Shown one piece after another: positions 7,898-16,379 of a stretch of 64,000 nucleotides of DNA (positions are counted from its first letter, which is position 1; every line of letters begins with the position of its first letter). The DNA comes from Intestinimonas butyriciproducens. GTDB lineage: Bacteria; Bacillota; Clostridia; Oscillospirales; Oscillospiraceae. The position numbers and the translations under genes were made by a program. The stretch covers positions 2,480,001 through 2,544,000 of the forward strand of contig NZ_CP011524.1 of assembly GCF_004154955.1 (NCBI RefSeq), written 5' to 3'. The notes beneath the pieces were generated by a model that saw only the letters and a list, made by a program, of their open reading frames with translations, did not search any database and was not told where the DNA came from.

Positions 7898-9343
7898 ATG
7901 GAGCAGTATGAGACCTTGTTCTCCCGGGTCTATCAGGATTTGAAAGGGCGGATCGTGACCGGACAGCTCCCCGCCGGCAGCGACTTCCCCTCCATCCAGC
8001 GCCTGCGGCAGGAATACCAGATCGGTTTTCGCACCGCGAAAGAGGTGACGGTCAGGCTGCGGGAAGATGGCTACATCGCCTCCAGAGACAGAAAACCGCC
8101 GCAGGTCTGCTGGGAGGGCGGCATGCCCGCCGCCCTTGCAGTGCTGTCCCACAGGGGACATCTGTCGGAACTGTATGACGCCCTTGCGGTCGTCATGCCG
8201 CTGCTGTCATCCTTTGCCTCCCAGACATGTGATATGCGTCTCTTGCCCTGTTATGAACAGACGAAGCGGGCCATGCACCGGGGCATAAAGCCCCACGAGT
8301 GGGGCCTTATGCCCCGGCTGTGCCGGGAACTGTTTCAAGCGTGCGGAAACCCTTTGTTTTCTGAAGTCTATGCCCGCTTTAACCGGTATAGCCACCTGCC
8401 GTTTTTCTTTGCGTGTGACGACTCCCCACTTCTCGCGCAAATGGACCGGTATGGGGATTTTTTCGCGGCCCTGGAAAACCGGAACATCCAGGAAAAATAC
8501 AACTGGCTGACTGCCAGTTATCTGCGCACTGCGGACGCCGTTCGGATGTCGCTCCGTCGGCTGGAGGCGGAGTACCGGGACGTAGCGCTTCCCCCGGCGG
8601 AGCCCTTTCAGTGGAAAAGTCTGTATGGATGCGATCCGATCTATATCCAGATCACACAGGATCTTATCACCAAGATCAACACCGGCGTCTATCCGCTGGA
8701 ACAGTATCTTCCCCATGAAGCCGAACTCGCCAAAGCCTACGGCGTCTCCCTGACCACGGTGCGCAAAGCGCTGGCCGAACTGCGGTGGCTTGGTTACTGC
8801 CGTACCCTCAACGTAAAGGGCAGCATCGCCCAGAGGCGTTCCATTGAGACCGCCCGCCGCACCGTGCGGAATCCCACCCGAAAGCGGGACGCGATGCGGT
8901 ATCTCTACGGACTGCAATTCATGGCCCTGCTGGCCGGCCCTGCCGCACGGCTGGCCGCTCCGCGTTTCACCGCGGAGGAGAAAGCGGCCTTGGCGGCCCA
9001 GTTCAAGCGCCCCGACGCCATCCCGCTGATCCTCCTGGTAGAGTGCATCGGCAGGCATCTGGACCCGGAGCCCTTGCGGGCAATTTTCCTTGAGACAGAG
9101 CACCTGGTGCGCTGGGACTACTGCACCCTTCTGCATGAGCCCCGTTCCGAGAGGGTCCGGCGGGTAAACCACAAAAGCCGTGCCGCCTTCGACGCTCTGC
9201 TGGCGGAGGATATGGAGACCTTTTCCCTGGAGATGGCCGACTACTACCGCCGCTCTTTCCAGATGGTCCGGACACAGTATATCCAGTATTACCGGCTCGG
9301 CGAGGCGGAGGCCGTCATGGCTCCACCTTTGGGGCTCCTCTAA
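7898..9343 (+). CDS. Transcriptional regulator with two GntR-type winged-helix domains
   Basis: 481 residues with two separate GntR HTH regions: one at ~5-65 (VYQDLKGRIVTGQLPAGSDF, then SIQRLRQEYQ) and one at ~248-310 (IYIQITQDLITKINTGVYPL, then EAELAKAYGVSLTTVRKAL). Each is followed by a helical region of ~150-190 residues with no effector domain I can name. One polypeptide may therefore contact two operator half-sites or dimerise internally. The gene is divergent from the HD-GYP operon and convergent with the ATPase gene. It has its own promoter at 7836-7864 and a strong shared terminator at 9372-9414. No obvious target cluster is adjacent. Confidence 0.8.
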   Translation: MEQYETLFSRVYQDLKGRIVTGQLPAGSDFPSIQRLRQEYQIGFRTAKEVTVRLREDGYIASRDRKPPQVCWEGGMPAALAVLSHRGHLSELYDALAVVMPLLSSFASQTCDMRLLPCYEQTKRAMHRGIKPHEWGLMPRLCRELFQACGNPLFSEVYARFNRYSHLPFFFACDDSPLLAQMDRYGDFFAALENRNIQEKYNWLTASYLRTADAVRMSLRRLEAEYRDVALPPAEPFQWKSLYGCDPIYIQITQDLITKINTGVYPLEQYLPHEAELAKAYGVSLTTVRKALAELRWLGYCRTLNVKGSIAQRRSIETARRTVRNPTRKRDAMRYLYGLQFMALLAGPAARLAAPRFTAEEKAALAAQFKRPDAIPLILLVECIGRHLDPEPLRAIFLETEHLVRWDYCTLLHEPRSERVRRVNHKSRAAFDALLAEDMETFSLEMADYYRRSFQMVRTQYIQYYRLGEAEAVMAPPLGLL

Positions 9344-9371
9344 CCTGCCGCTTCCCGGCGGCAGAAGGGCA

Positions 9372-9414
9372 AAACGCTCCCGGGCTGCGGTGGGATAGCA
9401 GCCCGGGAGCGTTT
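9372..9414. terminator. Bidirectional intrinsic terminator
   Basis: Perfect 17-bp stem (9372-9388 with 9398-9414) around a 9-nt loop, ending in AAA/TTT on both flanks. It separates the plus-strand GntR gene from the convergent minus-strand ATPase gene. Confidence 0.75.
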
Positions 9415-9457
9415 CAGCATCCATATTGCCGGCTCTCCTCGGGACTCCGTCGGCTGT

Positions 9458-11161
9458 TCACATTTTCAGGCCCCTGTAGCGGTTCAGACAGGCAAAAATC
9501 TCCTGCTTTCTCGGCCGCGCCAGAAACGCGACGCCGGATCGGCTCTCACAGAGGGCCGCCAAGGTGTCCCGCTCCATCAGCTCATCCAGCGCGTCCACCA
9601 CCTGCCGCAGCGTCCGCCTGCCGTCCAGCAGGTGCTTCTGCGCATAGAGCATGCAGTAGCCCAGGGCGGCTGTCTGCTCGCTGTCGATCAACTGCTCCAC
9701 ATACCGCAGATCGATGGTCTCCCGGTTGAGGGATACCCCATCCCGGCCCATGGTCTTGAGTTTGATTCGGTCCCCGCTCTGGAATTCCGGCGAAGCCTTG
9801 GGGCGCCGGTCAAGGTTCAGCGCCCCCGCCGGCTCCGGCGGCGCGCTGTTTATCGGGAATGCCTCGGCTTCCCGCTTTGCAAGGGCGGTGATGTCCCGGG
9901 GCACATACCGTTCCATTTGTATGATGTGGTCGGCGATGTGGAAGTACGCGCCGGAGCTCCCGGCCACGATTACTGTGGAAATACCGTGGGCGTCATACAA
10001 TTCCCGGGTCCGCTCGATAAACGGCGTGATGGGCTCCATATCCCGGTGGATGACCCGCTGCATCAGTTCGTCCCGGATCATGAAGTTGGTGGCGCTGGTA
10101 TCCTCGTCGATCAGAAGCAGGGAGGCCCCCGCCTCCATGCTCTCGACCACATTGGCCGCCTGGGACGTGCTGCCGCTGGCGTCCTCGGTCACAAACCGGG
10201 TGGTGTCTTTGCCGTTGGGCAGATGGTTGATGAACATGGAGATATCCGTCCGCTGGACGCTCCTTCCGTCCTCGGCGCGGATCTTCATGGCGCCGTCTTC
10301 CGTGATGACATACTCCCGACCATCCCCGGCAATATGGTTGTATACCCCGAGCTCCAGTGCCTTCAGCAGAGTGGACTTGCCATGATAGCCGCCGCCCACG
10401 ATAAGGGTGACGCCCTTCCTGATCCCCATGCCGGTGAGCTTGCCCCTGTGGGGTAGCTCCAGGGTCACGGCCAGCTCCTTGGGAGACTGGAACACCACAC
10501 CCTCCCTCATGGGCCGGGCGGAAACCCCCGAAGCCCTGGGCAGGATGCTCCCGTCCGCCACAAAAGCGCACAGGCCCAATCCGGGAAGCGCCTCACGGAT
10601 ATAGTGCTGGTCCTCCGCCAGATCGGCCACAGCCTGTAGCCGCTTGGCATCCAGGTTCCGGTAAAGCAGCGCAGTCTGCACACACCTTGGCAGGAGATCG
10701 AACAATATCTTCTCCAACTCCCGGGCGTTGATGGTCCGCCCATTGGCCGGGAAGCCCACCTCAAGGCGCAGCAGAAGGTCGCCGCTCCTGGGGTCCAGGC
10801 GGCATGCGGTGCGCTCCAGCACCTCCTGGCCGCAGCGGCTCACCGAGACCAGGCCGCTGTGCCCCGAACCCTTGGCCTGGAAGGACACCTGCTCCGCCTG
10901 CCGCCCAAACCGGCGGGTCAGCTCGTCCTGAAGCGCAATACGCTGGCAGGGCATCCGGTACAGTGTCCGTGGAAAGGCGGCAGTCTGCCCGCTCACATGG
11001 ATGCTCAGCTTGGAGGGCGCGGCAAAGGGGTCTCCCTGGACATGGTCGATAGAGAGCACATACCCAGGAAACTGGTAGGTCCCCTTTGTGTCCTTATAGG
11101 CCGGATATCCTTTCCGGTCGATCCTGGCGAGCAGCTCCTTTAAGTCTGTCGATGTCTGCAT
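9458..11161 (-). CDS. ABC-class ATPase domain protein (COG3044-like)
   Basis: 567 residues. The central part has a P-loop (LIVGGGYHGKSTLLKAL), a signature-like SGSTSQAANVVE and a Walker B followed by LLIDEDTSATNFM. The first ~200 residues (sensor-like alpha/beta) and the GYHGKST P-loop match the stand-alone family of predicted ABC-class ATPases, whose role is unknown. There are no membrane helices and no partner permease, so this is not a transporter. The start is set at 11161, where GGGAGA precedes the ATG. The frame stays open upstream to 11584, but that region has no ribosome binding site and overlaps repeats, so I exclude it. Confidence 0.82.
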   Translation of the reverse strand: MQTSTDLKELLARIDRKGYPAYKDTKGTYQFPGYVLSIDHVQGDPFAAPSKLSIHVSGQTAAFPRTLYRMPCQRIALQDELTRRFGRQAEQVSFQAKGSGHSGLVSVSRCGQEVLERTACRLDPRSGDLLLRLEVGFPANGRTINARELEKILFDLLPRCVQTALLYRNLDAKRLQAVADLAEDQHYIREALPGLGLCAFVADGSILPRASGVSARPMREGVVFQSPKELAVTLELPHRGKLTGMGIRKGVTLIVGGGYHGKSTLLKALELGVYNHIAGDGREYVITEDGAMKIRAEDGRSVQRTDISMFINHLPNGKDTTRFVTEDASGSTSQAANVVESMEAGASLLLIDEDTSATNFMIRDELMQRVIHRDMEPITPFIERTRELYDAHGISTVIVAGSSGAYFHIADHIIQMERYVPRDITALAKREAEAFPINSAPPEPAGALNLDRRPKASPEFQSGDRIKLKTMGRDGVSLNRETIDLRYVEQLIDSEQTAALGYCMLYAQKHLLDGRRTLRQVVDALDELMERDTLAALCESRSGVAFLARPRKQEIFACLNRYRGLKM

Positions 11162-11602
11162 AATGTCGGTTCTCCCCCAGTCTGGTGTCTGATATTCTCG
11201 ACGGCCGCAGTCTATGGACAAGCCGGACCGCCCCGTTTCTGTTTGGGAGCCTTTTTGTGCCGTCTGTACATTCTGGGGCAGTTCAAAGCAGGTGCTTTGG
11301 GTTTGGAACATCGCAACACTATAGATGCCGCAGATCCCAACCAAAACCAAATCACACCTCAGCGAAACGGTTGTGATCTGAAAAGGTGGAGCGGCGGAGT
11401 GAATGAGCGATGACTCTGGGATAAAAAGCTCATCGCAAGCGGTATACCGCTTGCGATGAATTGCCCCAATGCGGTAAAAAGGCTCTTTTATCGGCCAAAC
11501 CGGCCTTCTGGCCGGCGGCGCGTTTGCGCCGTATATTCGAGCGCAGCGAGAATTGCGCAGTTCGGATTCATTTCGCCCGAGCATTTTAATCTCTTACGAT
11601 AT
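11162..11602. other. Intergenic stretch with repeat but no gene
   Basis: About 440 bp between the ATPase gene and the tRNA operon. No frame here shows coding character. It contains the degenerate repeat copy at 11349-11484 and a 30-bp perfect palindrome at 11430-11459. Confidence 0.5.
11349..11484. repeat. Dispersed intergenic repeat, copy A
   Basis: Contains an inverted pair AAATCACA/TGTGATCT (11349-11379), a 30-bp perfect palindrome (11430-11459) whose arm ends in GCAAGCGGTA, and a GCCCCAATGCGGTAAAAAGG block (11463-11484). The same modules occur at 47527-47699. Both copies lie beside the 3' ends of minus-strand tRNA genes. Confidence 0.55.
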
Positions 11603-11645
11603 CCATAAAAATACCCACACCCTTTCGGTGTGGGTATTTTTATGG
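11603..11645 (-). terminator. Terminator of the tRNA operon
   Basis: A long symmetrical hairpin: core stem ACCCACACC/GGTGTGGGT with a 5-nt loop, flanked by AT arms so that the whole 43 bp is palindromic. On the minus strand it directly follows tRNA-Lys, overlapping its CCA end by three bases, and provides a T-run. Confidence 0.8.
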
Positions 11646-11718
11646 TGACCCAGCGGGGATTCGAACCCCGGACCCATTGCTTAAAAGGCAATTGCTCTGC
11701 CAACTGAGCTACTGAGTC
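11643..11718 (-). tRNA. tRNA-Lys (anticodon TTT)
   Basis: Cloverleaf on the minus strand: acceptor GACTCAG/CTGGGTC, discriminator A, encoded CCA, T-arm GGTTCGAATCC, anticodon loop CTTTTAA giving TTT. Last gene of a five-tRNA operon. Confidence 0.96.
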
Positions 11719-11771
11719 ACATCATATTGATTCGCCAAAAGACTTTTTAAAAGCCTTCTCGGCGCTGTTTC

Positions 11772-11846
11772 TGGCTGGGATGGCTGGACTCGAACCAGCG
11801 AATGCGGGAGTCAAAGTCCCGTGCCTTACCGCTTGGCTACACCCCA
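11772..11846 (-). tRNA. tRNA-Gln (anticodon TTG)
   Basis: Acceptor TGGGGTG/CATCCCA with a U1-A72 pair typical of tRNA-Gln, discriminator G, encoded CCA, T-arm GGTTCGAGTCC, anticodon loop CTTTGAC giving TTG. Confidence 0.96.
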
Positions 11847-11910
11847 TGATCGCAAAGTCGAAAGCGAAAAGCCGGAGCGGACGCTCCGGCCCTCTCGCCT
11901 TGAGGTCATA

Positions 11911-11987
11911 TGGGGTGGATGATGGGACTCGAACCCACGACACTCGGAACCACAATCCGATGCTCTACCAACTGAACTACATCCACC
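11911..11987 (-). tRNA. tRNA-His (anticodon GTG)
   Basis: Acceptor GTGGATG/CATCCAC with the extra G(-1) opposite C73 that identifies tRNA-His, encoded CCA, T-arm GGTTCGAGTCC, anticodon loop TTGTGGT giving GTG. Confidence 0.96.
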
Positions 11988-12046
11988 ATATGGAAGACCT
12001 GCGGAAAACGACACACCGAGTCTCTAAGAGAGACCGGGGGTGTTTC

Positions 12047-12123
<77 letters not shown>

Positions 12124-12126
12124 GTA

Positions 12127-12200
12127 TGGAGCGGGTGATGGGAATCGAACCCACGCGACCAGCTTGGAAGGCTGGGATTCTACCATTGAACTACACCCGC
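12127..12200 (-). tRNA. tRNA-Gly (anticodon TCC)
   Basis: Acceptor GCGGGTG/CACCCGC, discriminator T, encoded CCA, T-arm GGTTCGATTCC, anticodon loop CTTCCAA giving TCC. First gene of the operon; only three bases separate it from tRNA-Arg. Confidence 0.96.
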
Positions 12201-12235
12201 ACGGGCGCTGTCCATCCTCGAATGTCAGCCAAAGT

Positions 12236-12265
12236 ATAATAGCATAGGAACCGTACTTTTGTCAA
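12236..12265 (-). promoter_or_regulatory. Promoter of the tRNA operon
   Basis: On the minus strand TTGACA (12265-12260), an 18-bp spacer and TATTAT (12241-12236), about 35 bp before the first tRNA. Consensus -35 and good -10. Confidence 0.75.
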
Positions 12266-12284
12266 TTCCTTTTTTTCTATTTTT

Positions 12285-13343
12285 TCACTCCAGCGCCGCA
12301 TCGCAGTAAGCACAGCAGGTCAGGCCGCCGTTCTGCTTGACCAGCGGGGGCAGATAGTGCTCCGCCTGCGTCACACAGCGGGGATTCCGACACACGGGCG
12401 CAGTACCGATTTCCACCGCACCCGGGTCCATGCGGGGTTGGTTTGCCAGGTCGGTGAGCAGCGCCATCCGGGCAAACATACCGTATCGGGCCTGCTCAAA
12501 ATAGACTGCCCGGGGATCGTCGTCCACGTCGATGGAGATCTCATCCACCCGGGGCAGCGGGTGCATCACCAGCAGATCCCTGCGGGCCCGCTCCAGTTTC
12601 CTCCGGGTGAGGATATAGACACCCTTGTTCCGCTCGTACTCCAGGGGGTCCACAAACCTCTCTCGCTGGATACGGGTCATATACAGCACATCAAGGGACG
12701 GGATGACGGACTCCAATCCGGTGACTTCCGTGAACCACATCCCGTTTTCCCGCATGAATGCCCGCATATATTCCGGCACTGCCAGCTCCCGGGGGGAAAT
12801 AAGAAAGAATTTTACACCCTGGAATTTGGCCATGGCCTTGATGAGGGAGTGCACCGTGCGGCCATTTTTCAGGTCGCCGCACAGTCCCACCGACAGCCCG
12901 TCCACCCCGCCCCGGAGGCGGGTGATGGTGGTCAGGTCCGCCGTGGTCTGCGTGGGATGCATATGGCCGCCGTCACCGGCATTGATCACGGGCACATTGG
13001 AGTAGAGGGACGCCGCCTTGGCCGCCCCCTCCAGAGGGTTGCGCATCACGACCACATCCGCGTAGCCGGAGACCATCTTGACGGTGTCCTTCAGCGTCTC
13101 TCCCTTCGCCACCGAAGAAGAGCGGGGATCGGCAAAGCCAAATACCGTACCGCCCACCCGCAGCATGGCGGTCTGAAAGGAAAAGTTGGTGCGGGTGGAG
13201 GGCTCATAGAAGAGACTGGCCATCACCCTGCCCTTGCAGGCGTCCAAAAAATCAGCGGGGTGGTCCATGATCTCACTGCACCGGTGATACAGAGAGTCCC
13301 ACTCCGCTCTAGACAGATCTCCAAAGTCGATGAGATGCCGCAT
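12285..13343 (-). CDS. pyrB: Aspartate carbamoyltransferase catalytic chain with C-terminal PyrI-type zinc ribbon
   Basis: 352 residues. The first ~305 form the catalytic chain of pyrimidine synthesis (carbamoyl phosphate + aspartate to N-carbamoylaspartate): the carbamoyl-phosphate loop FYEPSTRTNFSF, the mobile loop SSSVAKGET, GDGGHMHPTQ, and MHPLPRVDEI. The last ~40 residues add CRNPRC...CAYC, a C-x4-C...C-x2-C ribbon in the spacing of the zinc domain of the regulatory chain PyrI, including the following AEH/AE-type stretch. The allosteric nucleotide-binding half of PyrI is absent. In the enterobacterial enzyme this zinc domain is what contacts the catalytic chain, so here it may be a built-in structural element. 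A sigma-A promoter lies at 13374-13402. Confidence 0.95.
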   Translation of the reverse strand: MRHLIDFGDLSRAEWDSLYHRCSEIMDHPADFLDACKGRVMASLFYEPSTRTNFSFQTAMLRVGGTVFGFADPRSSSVAKGETLKDTVKMVSGYADVVVMRNPLEGAAKAASLYSNVPVINAGDGGHMHPTQTTADLTTITRLRGGVDGLSVGLCGDLKNGRTVHSLIKAMAKFQGVKFFLISPRELAVPEYMRAFMRENGMWFTEVTGLESVIPSLDVLYMTRIQRERFVDPLEYERNKGVYILTRRKLERARRDLLVMHPLPRVDEISIDVDDDPRAVYFEQARYGMFARMALLTDLANQPRMDPGAVEIGTAPVCRNPRCVTQAEHYLPPLVKQNGGLTCCAYCDAALE

Positions 13344-13373
13344 ACCTCAATCTTCCCCTTTAGAATTTTTTCT

Positions 13374-13402
13374 ATTCTATCATATTGGGGAGCGTTCGAC
13401 AA
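13374..13402 (-). promoter_or_regulatory. Promoter of pyrB
   Basis: Minus strand TTGTCG (13402-13397), 17-bp spacer, TAGAAT (13379-13374), 31 bp upstream of the pyrB start. No PyrR-type leader hairpin is seen in the short 5' region. Confidence 0.55.
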
Positions 13403-13506
13403 GGCATAACAAGCTTCTTTTTCCCGTCGTTTTGCCAGAAAATGACCCGCATGTTTTTTCCCGCCTTGCCCATGCTAAGGAAAACAAACTGGAAAGGCAG
13501 GCGGCA

Positions 13507-14064
13507 GTGTTGAGGGATTGGTTCTGGTATTTTATGTTCTACAGCTTTCTGGGCTTTTTGCTGGAAGTGGCCTTTGCCCGCGTCACCCACAACCCCAAGC
13601 GGGACCGAAAATGTTTCTATTTTCTTCCGCTCTGCCCGGTCTACGGCCTGGGCGCCCTTCTTATTCTGGCCCCCGCCCCGCTTCTGTCTCGCCATATCGT
13701 CCTGCTGGCTCTGTGGTCCGCCTTTGCGGCCACCACCGCTGAATATCTGATGAGCCTCCTTTACGAAATATTTCTGCATGTTTCCTTCTGGGACTACTCC
13801 CATCTCCCCTTTCAGATCCATGGGCGGGTGTGCCTTCTCTTCTCCCTTTTCTGGTGCGGGCTGGGCCTTTTGCTGGTTTACGGGGTCCAGCCCCTTGTGG
13901 CTGAGATCGTCTCCTCCATCCCCGGCTGGCTCACCCTTCCCACGGCTCTTTTTCTGGGCTTGGACGCAGTCTTTACCGTTTATGTCCTGCGCCGTGACCG
14001 GACCACCGACGCCCTGCTGTGGTATCGCGGACTCACGTACCGCCATGGCGAGGACCGGACCTGA
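13507..14064 (+). CDS. CmpB-like multi-pass membrane protein (putative ABC transporter permease family)
   Basis: About 185 residues with five to six membrane segments, beginning LRDWFWYFMFYSFLGFLLEV. The layout and the FYSFLGFLLE-x(n)-FYFLPLCPVYGLGALLI motif pair fit the CmpB-like family (PF06541), often labelled putative permease although transport has not been shown. The start is uncertain: GTG at 13507 with AAAGG nine bases upstream is preferred over TTG 13510; the frame also runs open from 13330 across the pyrB promoter, which cannot all be coding. The 3' end overlaps the convergent ferritin-like gene by 32 bp. Confidence 0.75.
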   Translation: MLRDWFWYFMFYSFLGFLLEVAFARVTHNPKRDRKCFYFLPLCPVYGLGALLILAPAPLLSRHIVLLALWSAFAATTAEYLMSLLYEIFLHVSFWDYSHLPFQIHGRVCLLFSLFWCGLGLLLVYGVQPLVAEIVSSIPGWLTLPTALFLGLDAVFTVYVLRRDRTTDALLWYRGLTYRHGEDRT

Positions 14065-14599
14065 CTGCGGCCTCCTCCGTGCCTACACAGGTCTCGTAGA
14101 GCTGTCCCAACACCACGAGATGCTGCTCCTCATCCTGAATGATCCGGCGCAGGTTTTCCACAATATTGCGGTCTCCAATCCACCGGGCTTGGGCCCGATA
14201 CTTTCGGATGGAGGCCTTTTCCTCCCTGACGGCGATGCGGATCATCGGTCCCAGCCGCCGCTGATATTGGAGATATCCCGGCGTCCACCACCGCTTTCGC
14301 CCCTGCTGGACGCCCCACAGCCTGGGGTCCTCGCCCATCTGCCGTGCCAGGGTCGCAAAAATCTCCAGGTGGTGCATCTCCACCAGGCTGATCCGGTGAA
14401 AGATCTCCGCCGCCTCCGGCACTTCCAGCGCAGCCAGATGTCCATAAAAATACAGCCCCACCGCGGACATCTCGGAATTGCTTCCCCCCACATTGTCCAG
14501 CATGGCCTCCGCATATCGATGGTTGGGCCGCTCCGCCTGAACCGGCGGATAAGGCTCCTGGGCCCCAAATACCATCCCCGCGCTCGTATATCCCTCCAT
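14033..14599 (-). CDS. Ferritin-like di-iron domain protein
   Basis: 188 residues, predicted all helical. Metal-ligand type motifs are visible: NSEMSAVGLYFYGHLAA, SLVEMHHLEIFATL (E-x2-H), REEKASIRKY and QDEEQHLVVL (E-x2-H). This four-helix pattern matches rubrerythrin/ferritin-like proteins that bind two irons and reduce peroxide or act in spore-coat and stress functions; no rubredoxin Cys4 centre is present. The ATG at 14599 with GGGGGGTG upstream is preferred over the GTG at 14641. The last ~30 bases overlap the convergent membrane-protein gene. Confidence 0.78.
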   Translation of the reverse strand: MEGYTSAGMVFGAQEPYPPVQAERPNHRYAEAMLDNVGGSNSEMSAVGLYFYGHLAALEVPEAAEIFHRISLVEMHHLEIFATLARQMGEDPRLWGVQQGRKRWWTPGYLQYQRRLGPMIRIAVREEKASIRKYRAQARWIGDRNIVENLRRIIQDEEQHLVVLGQLYETCVGTEEAAVRSGPRHGGT

Positions 14600-14772
14600 A
14601 AGCACCCCCCTATCCTTCACCAGATACTTATGTCCTACCACGCCCGTCCCATACCCCGATCATGTATGCGGCAGGAGGAAATTTTTGTAATATAATTTTA
14701 AATACTATTTTTCATGATTTATATATTGATATTTCATCATATGCTGTGGTATACTATACCCAGGTGATTTAC

Positions 14773-15501
14773 ATGGATGAGCGCATCGAATACAACAACT
14801 ATCCTTTCAGCCGCCCTCACCGCAGGGTCCGGGAGGAAAAGGGGAGAACTCCCTATGACGGCCTGCGGCCCTGGTCCGCCATCACCCACGGACTCGGCGC
14901 AGTGCTGGGTGTGCTGGGAACGGTCATGCTGCTCCTGCGGACGGTTTCGCTGGGAAAAGGTCCCCTGTATCTGGCCGCCTTTCTCCTCTATGGAGCCAGC
15001 ATGGTGGGCCTGTACGCCGCCAGTACGCTGTATCACTGCCTGAATACCGGCGTCAAAGGGCGCATTGCCCTGCGGAAGTACGACCACATCTCCATCTACT
15101 TCCTCATCGCCGGATCCTATACTCCCATCTGCCTCATCGTTCTGCCCCAGGAAGGCGGACTCGTCATGCTGGCCGCTGTGTGGGGGGTGGCCCTGGCCGG
15201 CACGGTGATGGCTCTGCTGTGGATCAATGCCCCCCGTTGGATCACATCCGGCATCTACATCTTTATGGGCTGGATGGCGGTTTTTATGCTGCCCGCGCTG
15301 GTGCGCACCATGCCCCAGGCAGGGATGTTCTGGCTCATTCTGGGCGGCGTACTCTACACGGTGGGCGGCGTGCTCTATGCGGTCAAGTGGCCCGGACGGA
15401 GCAATCCCCGTTTTGGCTGCCACGAAATCTTCCACGTTTTTATCCTTCTGGGCAGTATCGCCCATTTCTTTTTGATGTATCGCGTGGTCGTATTCCAGTG
15501 A
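14773..15501 (+). CDS. Hemolysin III / PAQR-family membrane protein
   Basis: 242 residues with seven membrane helices. Family motifs are present: TYHC-type segment ASTLYHCL, KYDHISIYFLIAGSYTP, and the C-terminal HEIFHVFILLGSIAHF with the metal-binding histidines. Bacterial members (YqfA, HlyIII) are membrane proteins of uncertain role, related to eukaryotic progestin/adiponectin receptors. The ATG at 14773 follows AGGTG by seven bases; upstream in-frame ATGs to 14662 lie in AT-rich promoter DNA. A strong terminator follows at once. Confidence 0.92.
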   Translation: MDERIEYNNYPFSRPHRRVREEKGRTPYDGLRPWSAITHGLGAVLGVLGTVMLLLRTVSLGKGPLYLAAFLLYGASMVGLYAASTLYHCLNTGVKGRIALRKYDHISIYFLIAGSYTPICLIVLPQEGGLVMLAAVWGVALAGTVMALLWINAPRWITSGIYIFMGWMAVFMLPALVRTMPQAGMFWLILGGVLYTVGGVLYAVKWPGRSNPRFGCHEIFHVFILLGSIAHFFLMYRVVVFQ

Positions 15502-15516
15502 CACCCCCACAAAAAT

Positions 15517-15557
15517 GGCGCCCCGGAGAGCAAAGCTCTCCGGGGCGCCGTTTTTTT
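15517..15557 (+). terminator. Intrinsic terminator of the hemolysin III gene
   Basis: Perfect 15-bp GC stem (15517-15531 with 15535-15549), AAA loop, then seven T. The T-run overlaps the stop codon of the convergent AIM24 gene. Confidence 0.9.
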
Positions 15558-16236
15558 AGCTGCCGCTGGGGAAGAAGGGCGCCAGGGCTGCGGCCACGCC
15601 GCTTACCGGCATGGTCTGGAGGATGATTTTCCCCGGGCCGGTGACCACGGTGTTGAAGAGGCCCTCCCCGCCGAACAGGACGTTTTTCACGCCCTTCACC
15701 GTCTGGATATCGATGGAGCAGGTCGCATCCACCACGGCCAAATTGCCGGTGTCCACCACCATCTTCTGACCGGCGGCGAGCTCATACTCCACGGCGTAGC
15801 CGTCGATCTCCAGGAAGGCCATGCCTCGGCCTGACAGCTTCTGCATAATGAAGCCTTCCCCGCCAAAGAATCCGGCCCCGCCCTTTTTCTGAAAGAAAAT
15901 GGACAGCTCCACCCCTTGCTCAGAGGCCAGGAACCCGGACTTCTGAACCACGACCGGACGCTCCGGGGTGATCTCCACCGCCTTGATGGAGCCGGGGAAA
16001 CTGGAGGCAAAGGCGATCATACCGGGCCCCTTCTGGGCCGTATAACTATTTTGGAACATGGATTCGCCGGAGAACATGCGTCCGAAGGCCTTTCCAATCC
16101 CGCCGCCCGCGTTGGTGCTCATCTCCATGTTGGGGGACATCCACACCATGGAGCCCTTCTCCGTGATCATGGACTCGCCGGCGTTCAGGTCGCAGATCAC
16201 CACGGGCATAGGCTCACCCACGATTTCATACTTCAC
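15556..16236 (-). CDS. TIGR00266 / AIM24-family protein
   Basis: 226 residues with the beta-rich AIM24 fold. Repeated glycine motifs GESMITEKGSMVWM, GGGIGKAFGRMFSGES and GGAGFFGGEGFIMQKLSG are characteristic. The family is widespread and named after a mitochondrial inner-membrane biogenesis factor; its bacterial role is unknown. The start is GTG 16236 with AGGAGG seven bases upstream; an ATG one base earlier is out of frame. It faces the trmB gene divergently with a 143-bp intergenic region. Confidence 0.9.
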   Translation of the reverse strand: MKYEIVGEPMPVVICDLNAGESMITEKGSMVWMSPNMEMSTNAGGGIGKAFGRMFSGESMFQNSYTAQKGPGMIAFASSFPGSIKAVEITPERPVVVQKSGFLASEQGVELSIFFQKKGGAGFFGGEGFIMQKLSGRGMAFLEIDGYAVEYELAAGQKMVVDTGNLAVVDATCSIDIQTVKGVKNVLFGGEGLFNTVVTGPGKIILQTMPVSGVAAALAPFFPSGS

Positions 16237-16379
16237 ATTGATTCCTCCTGACCTCGAAATATAGTATGATTCTATTCTAAGCCCTGTCCGCCCTCCCCGC
16301 AAGAAAAACATTCGACTTCTGTGCAAAGTTGTGGTAAACTATCCGCTGGATATCTGACGGCAAGGGAGGAATACGCCCC

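Noticed and set aside
11162-11584. Longer N-terminus for the ABC-class ATPase
   Set aside because: Lacks a ribosome binding site, contains repeat and palindrome DNA, and reads unlike the family.
11603-11645. Phage attachment site beside tRNA-Lys
   Set aside because: The palindrome is explained by the tRNA operon terminator, and no integrase is nearby.
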